Under the pieces are notes generated by a model. It was not told the origin of the DNA and searched no databases. It saw only the letters and a list, made by a program, of their open reading frames with translations. Shown here piece by piece: positions 32,970 through 37,502 of a DNA stretch of 37,502 nt. This DNA is from Acidimicrobiales bacterium. Its GTDB lineage: Bacteria > Actinomycetota > Acidimicrobiia > Acidimicrobiales > JABEUL01. The position numbers were made by a program, and so were the translations under genes. How positions within the stretch are numbered: the stretch's first letter is position 1; every line of letters starts with the position of its first letter. The stretch is taken from the NCBI GenBank assembly GCA_027371755.1, contig DAHXLF010000007.1, positions 1-37,502 on the forward strand. Direction: 5' to 3'.

Positions 32970-34499
32970 ATGATGAAAGATGGCTTCAAAAATAGGAGTG
33001 AATTTTATGGGGCGAATTTAAACTGTTTCACGCAAAAACATATTTCTAAAGATTTATTAATTGATGAGTGCAAAAGTTATTTAAATCAAAAATACCGGCT
33101 TGCTTTGATTTCGGCTCAAGATTATGCAAGTGAATGTTATGTATCTTATCTTTTTCTAAAATCTGATCCTGACAGTAGAGTCGAGCTAATAGTTAAAATT
33201 GACAGTTCCGATAGATCTGTTCCATCTTTAGGAATGCTATCTTTTCCTGCTAGTAGGTTTGAAAGAGAAATAAATGACGTGTTTGGGATAGTACCCTTGG
33301 GGCATCCATTCTTGCGACCTTTGGTTCGCCACGCAAATTGGCCGAGTGATTGGCATCCAATGGCACATGGCAGTTCTAAAACACCTCCTTTGGTATCGGG
33401 TCAAAATGAATTTCCTTTTGTGTTGGTTGAAGGGCAAGGAGTGTTTGAAATCCCGGTTGGCCCAGTTCACGCAGGTTTGATTGAGCCCGGACACTTTCGT
33501 TTTTCTGTCGTAGGCGAATCAATCGTAAGAATGAAATCGAGACTTTGGTACTTGCACAAAGGGTTGGAAAAGATGTTTGAAGGAAAGTCAATTTTCGAAG
33601 CCCTAAAGCTTTCAGAACAGATCTCAGGTGACAGCGCAGTTGCACACTCGCTGGCTTTTGTTCTTGCCGTTGAAGATTGTTTGAATGTGAATCCTAATCG
33701 TGATGTTGCAATTGAACGAGCGAGACTTCTTGAACTGGAGCGGGTCTATAATCACGTTAACGATATTGGAGCAATGTGTAACGATGTGGGCTATTCAATG
33801 GCCAATTCTTATGCCCAAATTATTAAAGAACAGCTCTTGAGTTTAAATTTGAAAATTACCGGACATAGATTGTTGAGAGGGAAGGTGAACTACGGCCAAG
33901 AAACCCCAGGTTGTCACTTTTATGCCGATACGATTGACTCGGTTATTCAAAAGTTTATAGACTTAACAAATTTAATCAACGACAATTCAAATATACTTGA
34001 TAGATTTGTAGGAACCGCAATACTCTCAGCAGAAGACGCATATTCCTTGGGTGTTTTGGGAATTGTCGCAAAGGCGTCATCGATTACATATGACGCAAGA
34101 TACGATCACCCGTTTGCTAGCAAAACACCGGGCGACAAATCGATTATAGAAAAAACCGGAGATGTATTTTCAAGATACAACGTCAGAGTTAGAGAGGTTT
34201 TTGAAAGTCTTAAATTTATAAAAGACCCATATGGTTGCAACAATGCAAACATACAATTTGACAGCAAAATCTATAAAAATATTGTTAAATCCGGTTTCGG
34301 TATTGTTGAGGGATGGCGGGGTACTGTTGTCACTAGAGTTGAGTTGGATGAGAATAATCTAATTAAGCGTTACAAAATAGTAGACCCATCTTTTTTAAAT
34401 TGGCCGGCGCTTTCTGTGGCTTTAAATGAAACTATCGTACCGGACTTTCCGTTGGTAAATAAAAGTTTTAATTTATCGTATGCCGGCAATGATCTATAG
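32970..34499 (+). CDS. Ehr complex large subunit (HyfG/HycE-like) lacking all Ni-Fe cysteines
   Basis: The 509-residue protein joins a NuoC-like domain (about 25-130; FPASRFEREINDVFGI and GHPFLRPLVRH) to a NuoD/hydrogenase large-subunit domain (about 155-500; GPVHAGLIEPGHFRF). In true group 4 hydrogenases two CxxC pairs bind Ni-Fe. Here the first (CGIC in HycE) reads ISGDSAVAH, with Ser219 and Ser222. The second (DPCYSC) reads DPSFLN, with Ser474 and Asn477. All four ligands are gone and there is no C-terminal peptide to cleave, so no Ni-Fe centre can form. The rest of the fold is well kept, arguing against decay. It may use the cavity for another substrate such as a quinone. It corresponds in order to Rv0087 (hycE). 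Confidence 0.92.
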   Translation: MMKDGFKNRSEFYGANLNCFTQKHISKDLLIDECKSYLNQKYRLALISAQDYASECYVSYLFLKSDPDSRVELIVKIDSSDRSVPSLGMLSFPASRFEREINDVFGIVPLGHPFLRPLVRHANWPSDWHPMAHGSSKTPPLVSGQNEFPFVLVEGQGVFEIPVGPVHAGLIEPGHFRFSVVGESIVRMKSRLWYLHKGLEKMFEGKSIFEALKLSEQISGDSAVAHSLAFVLAVEDCLNVNPNRDVAIERARLLELERVYNHVNDIGAMCNDVGYSMANSYAQIIKEQLLSLNLKITGHRLLRGKVNYGQETPGCHFYADTIDSVIQKFIDLTNLINDNSNILDRFVGTAILSAEDAYSLGVLGIVAKASSITYDARYDHPFASKTPGDKSIIEKTGDVFSRYNVRVREVFESLKFIKDPYGCNNANIQFDSKIYKNIVKSGFGIVEGWRGTVVTRVELDENNLIKRYKIVDPSFLNWPALSVALNETIVPDFPLVNKSFNLSYAGNDL

Positions 34500-34687
34500 T
34501 CCTAAATTTAATGAATAAAGTTATAATTACATAGGGTTACTTAAAATTTATTGCGGCTAAAACCTTTAATGTGAATTGCTTAAAGTCTATAGACGAACAG
34601 AACATTGATAAAGGCAGGTACTGTCGGTTTTGCTGCCTCACTGGATTTTAAAACAAAAATGGCTTTCAAAAATTAATGGCTTTTAAA

Positions 34688-34707
34688 GAAGTTGCGATCG
34701 TAACTTC
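34688..34707. terminator. Hairpin between the convergent Ehr operon and ArsR gene
   Basis: GAAGTTGCGATCGTAACTTC is a 20-base palindrome with one G/T pair. It lies between two convergent genes and may stop both transcripts. T-runs next to it are short (CTTC, TTTAAAA), so an operator is an alternative. Confidence 0.45.
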
Positions 34708-34733
34708 CTTCGGACACAAGTGAAGTTCAATCT

Positions 34734-35078
34734 CTATTCTGAAACATGAAAATCAAGTTGATTCAGTTCGATTATTAAGTCCGCAAAACCTTTAAGAGAA
34801 GAGGTTAAAATATCTTTAGATATCTCTAATAAGTCAAATATTTTGGTGTCCACTACCGAATAATACACAGTCGCAGATACTTTGCGGGTTTGTACGATGT
34901 TGGCTTTTCTCAAAATTGCTAACTGGTGAGATAGATGAGAGGCTTCTATTCCAACTTGTGGAATCATTTCGCTTACAGAAAGCTCACCCTCTTTTAGTAC
35001 TTCTAGGATTCTTATTCGGGCAGGGTGAGCCAAAGTTTTAAAAAAATCCGACTTTACCTGATATATTGGCAATGCCAT
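34734..35078 (-). CDS. ArsR/SmtB-family regulator (Rv0081-like)
   Basis: The 114-residue protein is a winged-helix repressor: KTLAHPARIRILEVLKEGE, then the recognition region IEASHLSHQLAILRKANIVQ and a beta wing (SATVYYSV). No metal-binding cysteine motif (CxC in ELCVCDL) is present in the recognition helix, so it is not a typical arsenite or cadmium sensor. The sequence closely resembles Rv0081 of M. tuberculosis as I remember it, a regulator encoded next to the hydrogenase-like genes and tied to hypoxia. Start ATG 35078 has GAGG five bases upstream. It is convergent with the Ehr operon here, not upstream of it. It probably controls that operon or itself. Confidence 0.88.
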   Translation of the reverse strand: MALPIYQVKSDFFKTLAHPARIRILEVLKEGELSVSEMIPQVGIEASHLSHQLAILRKANIVQTRKVSATVYYSVVDTKIFDLLEISKDILTSSLKGFADLIIELNQLDFHVSE

Positions 35079-35709
35079 TGAAACCTCATTTAAAGATCTG
35101 CCATTGTATCTGCCGTTGTCACTTGCACCAGTGCGCTAAAACAAAATATTAATGTAACAACTTCTATTTTAACATTTATATGCTTTGCCTAATTTTGAGT
35201 GAGCCGTTTTGGATGTCGGCTAAAAGCGTGCGACAGACAATATTTTGAGGAAGTTTATGTCGAATTTTAATTCAGATGTTGTAACCTAAAATGTTGTATT
35301 GGACTACAACAGAGATTCTTAAAATAGGCAAAATTATCTAAATCCAAAATATTCTTTATTAGATATATGATCAATCAATCAAGGGTGGTTACGATACGTA
35401 TAAATGAAATTGTATTCTGTCTGTTAAATGAAAAAAGACATTGTTTAACTTTTATAGCCGAAACGGTCATATATCTATTTCATCTTTATCCAGTCCGAAT
35501 TCTTAAATGCAAAATTTAATTCGATTTGCATTTTCAAAATTAAAACCACTAGTTTTGTGCTTAGCTACTTTTACAATAGGGGCGGCAAATAATTATTTTA
35601 AATATTCAAATTGCTGAGCAAAGAAGTTGACTTAAAACTTAAATAAATAATGCCGGACTTTTAAAGTCCGGCATTTAGGTTCTTTTATTTAATTAAAATT
35701 AAATAAGTT
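35079..35709. other. 631-base intergenic region, AT-rich
   Basis: The region lies between the starts of the ArsR gene (leftward) and the end of the acyl-CoA dehydrogenase gene (leftward). I find no open reading frame of gene-like quality. A small dyad, GCAC-CA-GTGC (35125-35134), sits about 50 bases upstream of arsR and could be its operator. The right end holds the terminator of the dehydrogenase gene. The remainder shows nothing recognisable. Confidence 0.5.
35649..35675 (-). terminator. Rho-independent terminator of the acyl-CoA dehydrogenase gene
   Basis: AATGCCGGACTTT and AAAGTCCGGCATT pair perfectly over 13 bases around one base. On the minus strand it lies 35 bases after the dehydrogenase stop and is followed by a T-rich stretch (TTATTTATTTAAG). 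Confidence 0.8.
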
Positions 35710-36924
35710 TTAAGCTATGTAAAGACCAGAAATTGCTCTTGCAATAATTAATCTTTGAATTTCAGAAGTACCTTCAAAAATAGTGTATATCTTTGAATCC
35801 CTGTGCCATCTTTCAACTGGGTGTTCTCTAATGTAACCGTAGCCGCCCATAATTTGGATTGCTTCTTCAGTAACCTTTACAGCAGTTTCACCGGCAAATA
35901 ACTTTGACATGGATCCCTCTCCGGCAGTGAAATCTTTTTGAGTTGCACCCATCCAAGCCGCACGCCATACCAGAAGCCTGGATGCGTCAACTCGAGTTTT
36001 CATGTCCGCCAACTTAAATGCAATACCTTGGTTTTGGATGATTTTTTTACCGAATGCTTCTCTTTCTTTTGCGTAGTCCAGAGAGTATTCGTAAGCTGCT
36101 CTTGCTATTCCTACGGCTTGTGCTCCAACTGACGGTCTTGAGGCTTCAAATGTACGCATCGCAGCTTGCGACGTAGATTTTTTACCTTCGCGAGCCCTAG
36201 CCAATTTTTCGTCTAGCTTTTCTTTACCGCCCAAAAGGCATGATCCCGGAACCCTTACGTCATCCAATACTACCTCTGCGGTATGCGAAGCTCGGATTCC
36301 CATCTTTTTAAACTTCTGTCCTTGCGAGAGCCCCTTAGTTCCTGGAGGAACGATAAAGCTTGCCTGACCGCGACTCTTAAGTTCAGGGTCGACTGAAGCC
36401 ACAACGACGTGAACATCTGCGATGCCTCCGTTGGTAATCCATGTTTTTGTACCGTTTAAGACCCATTCGTCTTTAGTCTCATCGTAAACCGCTCTGGTTC
36501 GAAGCGAAGAGACGTCACTTCCCGCGTCGGGTTCTGAAACGCAGAAGGCAGCTAATTGAATCTTCTCGGGTGTTCCGAAACACTGAGGACCCCATTCCAA
36601 CATTTGTTGAGGTGTTCCATTTGCGGCAATCCCGGCTAATCCTAAAGTGGTGCCAAGTAATGATAAGGTAATTCCTGCGTCACCCCAAGCCAATTCCTCG
36701 TTCATAATTGGCATTAATATACCTGTCGGATCGAAGAAGCATTGCGCTACAAAGTCAAAAGAATAAATTCCAACTTTTGCAGCTTCTTGAATAATTGGCC
36801 ACGGAGTCTCTTCTCTTTCGTCCCATTCGCTGGCGGCGGGTCTGATGACGTTTTCAGAAAAGTCATGTACCCACTTTTGGAGTTGAAGTTGATCTTCGTT
36901 AAGCTCCATTGAAAATTCGCCCAT
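35710..36924 (-). CDS. Acyl-CoA dehydrogenase
   Basis: The 404-residue flavoprotein is typical of acyl-CoA dehydrogenases (about 380-410). It has the FAD/substrate strands CVSEPDAGSDVSSLRTRA and WVLNGTKTWITNGG, the QNQGIAFKLADM helix region, the MGGYGYIREHPVERWHRD motif and the catalytic base region YTIFEGTSEIQR with Glu383. It oxidises an acyl-CoA to the 2-enoyl-CoA and passes electrons to ETF. Chain length cannot be told. Start ATG 36924 has AGGAGA seven bases upstream. No other beta-oxidation genes are nearby. A hairpin (36975-36994) lies about 50 bases upstream. Confidence 0.95.
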   Translation of the reverse strand: MGEFSMELNEDQLQLQKWVHDFSENVIRPAASEWDEREETPWPIIQEAAKVGIYSFDFVAQCFFDPTGILMPIMNEELAWGDAGITLSLLGTTLGLAGIAANGTPQQMLEWGPQCFGTPEKIQLAAFCVSEPDAGSDVSSLRTRAVYDETKDEWVLNGTKTWITNGGIADVHVVVASVDPELKSRGQASFIVPPGTKGLSQGQKFKKMGIRASHTAEVVLDDVRVPGSCLLGGKEKLDEKLARAREGKKSTSQAAMRTFEASRPSVGAQAVGIARAAYEYSLDYAKEREAFGKKIIQNQGIAFKLADMKTRVDASRLLVWRAAWMGATQKDFTAGEGSMSKLFAGETAVKVTEEAIQIMGGYGYIREHPVERWHRDSKIYTIFEGTSEIQRLIIARAISGLYIA

Positions 36925-36974
36925 AAAATCTCCTATTTGTTAGTTAATAAAATTAATTAGTTACTGCTAGTGAT

Positions 36975-37003
36975 AAGTTACTCAACAGTAACTTTTTTAT
37001 TTT
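36975..37003 (+). terminator. Hairpin with T-run upstream of the acyl-CoA dehydrogenase gene
   Basis: AAGTTACT and AGTAACTT pair perfectly around CAAC and are followed on the plus strand by TTTTATTTT. That reads as a plus-strand terminator, but no plus-strand gene ends here. A further AGTTACT copy (36959-36965) lies to the left, so a repressor operator (for example TetR type) for the leftward dehydrogenase gene is a fair alternative. Confidence 0.45.
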
Positions 37004-37139
37004 AGCGCATTTTTAAGTTAAATTTACAATTATTGGGTAATTAAGTGAAAAAGTTGATTATCTGTTCTGTGTGAAATCTAGAAATGTGGTAATTCTAGTT
37101 CCAATGCTTGAAATAATTGAAATTAGGTGACTTAATTTT

Positions 37140-37329
37140 GAGCAGGAAGCTACGAGACATTTTAAAATTCGTCCGGTTGATGAATTGTCTTCAATCGGAT
37201 TATCTGTGAACGCGCGTGCCTAATGCGGTATCTTCTACCGTCCAACCTAAGACTGCAGATGAGATAAGAGATCGATTAGCACTCTTAGGTTGGACGGTAG
37301 AAGATACCGCATTACTTGGAACTGTCTAG
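37140..37329 (+). pseudogene. Possible remnant of an RNA polymerase alpha C-terminal-domain-like gene
   Basis: Frame 37140-37223 reads RHFKIRPVDELSSIGLSVNA before a stop, with no start codon upstream. A second frame then gives PKTADEIRDRLALLGW before a stop at 37327. These resemble the start (RPVEELxLSVRxxN) and the end (KSxDEIxxxLxxxGL) of the helix-hairpin-helix C-terminal domain of RpoA. The middle is missing, and in its place stands one arm of a 32-base inverted repeat. The match is short and from memory. Confidence 0.35.
37221..37314. repeat. Perfect 32-base inverted repeat, 30-base spacer
   Basis: Bases 37221-37252 (beginning TAATGCGGTATC) are the exact reverse complement of 37283-37314 (ending GATACCGCATTA). 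The spacer is 37253-37282. Pairing stops sharply on both sides. No gene for a recombinase or transposase is near. Confidence 0.95.
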
Positions 37330-37502
37330 AGAAGTATTACGCTCATTAACCGACAGTTTCGGAATAGATTTTCATGGAGGATCTTATTGTGGATGGTTCA
37401 CTAAACAACTAATTAAAATTGATAAGTGGACATACTCAAAAATCCGGACACGACACTCAAGCACTTTGCTCAAGATTCTTTGATTCAAATTCAACTGGGG
37501 AC

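Larger units (their letters stand above)
36925..37502. other. 578-base tail region with hairpin, large inverted repeat and gene remnants
   Basis: No intact gene is visible to the window end. The region holds a hairpin near the dehydrogenase promoter (36975-37003), a perfect 32-base inverted repeat (37221-37314), and short open stretches around it that look like parts of a decayed gene. A 52-codon open stretch (37325-37483, with SREVLRSLTDSFGIDFHGG) follows the repeat and is not recognised. Confidence 0.5.

Noticed and set aside
27333-34499. Annotation as hydrogenase-4 or formate hydrogenlyase
   Set aside because: All four Ni-Fe ligand cysteines of the large subunit are missing, and no formate dehydrogenase, ferredoxin-type subunit or maturation gene is present.
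27333-34499. Annotation as part of respiratory complex I (nuo operon)
   Set aside because: The small subunit has the hydrogenase-type CNGC, not the adjacent cysteines of NuoB. The large subunit fuses NuoC- and NuoD-like parts, HyfE/HyfB types are present, and NuoA, I, J and E-G are absent.
34734-35078. Metal-sensing ArsR/SmtB repressor
   Set aside because: The recognition helix lacks the cysteine motif of arsenic or cadmium sensors, and no metal-resistance gene is adjacent.
37221-37314. Transposon ends or an integron attC site
   Set aside because: The arms are perfect with only 30 bases between them and there is no recombinase. attC sites are imperfect and have conserved R boxes that I do not see.

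Overview
The window looks like chromosomal DNA of an AT-rich actinobacterium. A WhiB-family protein, a pair of ArsA/Get3-like ATPases beside it, and a six-gene hydrogenase-like operon with an ArsR gene, arranged much as I remember the Rv0081-Rv0087 locus of Mycobacterium tuberculosis, all point that way. Low GC and the acyl-CoA dehydrogenase and CocE-type hydrolase content would suit an acidimicrobial-type lineage, but this placement is an inference. I see no phage, plasmid, integrase, intact insertion sequence or CRISPR array. The genes are compact, and many overlap by 1 to 11 bases.

Layout. Positions 96-6533 (minus strand) hold a full System I cytochrome c maturation operon, ccmA-B-C-D-E-F-G-H/I, including a 47-codon ccmD. 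A tRNA-Pro(CGG) lies just upstream. At 7361-9742 (plus) is a CocE-like lipoprotein hydrolase. At 9814-13410 (minus) are a CBS/CorC-domain protein, a degenerate receiver protein and two ArsA-like ATPases. At 13912-15625 are WhiB (plus) and, convergent with it, a VKOR plus a DUF929 thioredoxin-like protein, which form a probable extracytoplasmic disulfide-forming pair. At 15931-17755 are a Nudix hydrolase and a metallo-beta-lactamase-fold hydrolase whose 3' end is frameshifted. Then come thioredoxin (minus), a plus-strand set of CtaG, a membrane-SCO1 fusion and an Asp-box lipoprotein (copper/cytochrome oxidase assembly), a YeiH-type transporter overlapped convergently by a LysR regulator, Mrp, and a zeta-crystallin-type quinone oxidoreductase.

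Positions 27333-34499 (plus) hold the most interesting system. It is a six-gene membrane complex built like energy-converting hydrogenase (HyfI, B, C, E, F, G). Its small subunit keeps the iron-sulfur cysteines, but the large subunit has lost all four cysteines that bind the Ni-Fe centre. It is therefore an energy-converting-hydrogenase-related (Ehr) complex of unknown substrate and not a hydrogenase. An ArsR-type repressor gene (34734-35078) faces it. The window ends with an acyl-CoA dehydrogenase and a non-coding tail. That tail carries a perfect 32-bp inverted repeat inside what looks like a decayed fragment of an RNA polymerase alpha C-terminal-domain-like gene.

A common theme is respiration and thiol chemistry: cytochrome c maturation, oxidase assembly, disulfide formation, thioredoxin, Mrp, quinone oxidoreductase and the Ehr complex. 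Several genes have no Shine-Dalgarno but a TAnnnT hexamer 7-8 bases before the start codon, which suggests leaderless transcripts.
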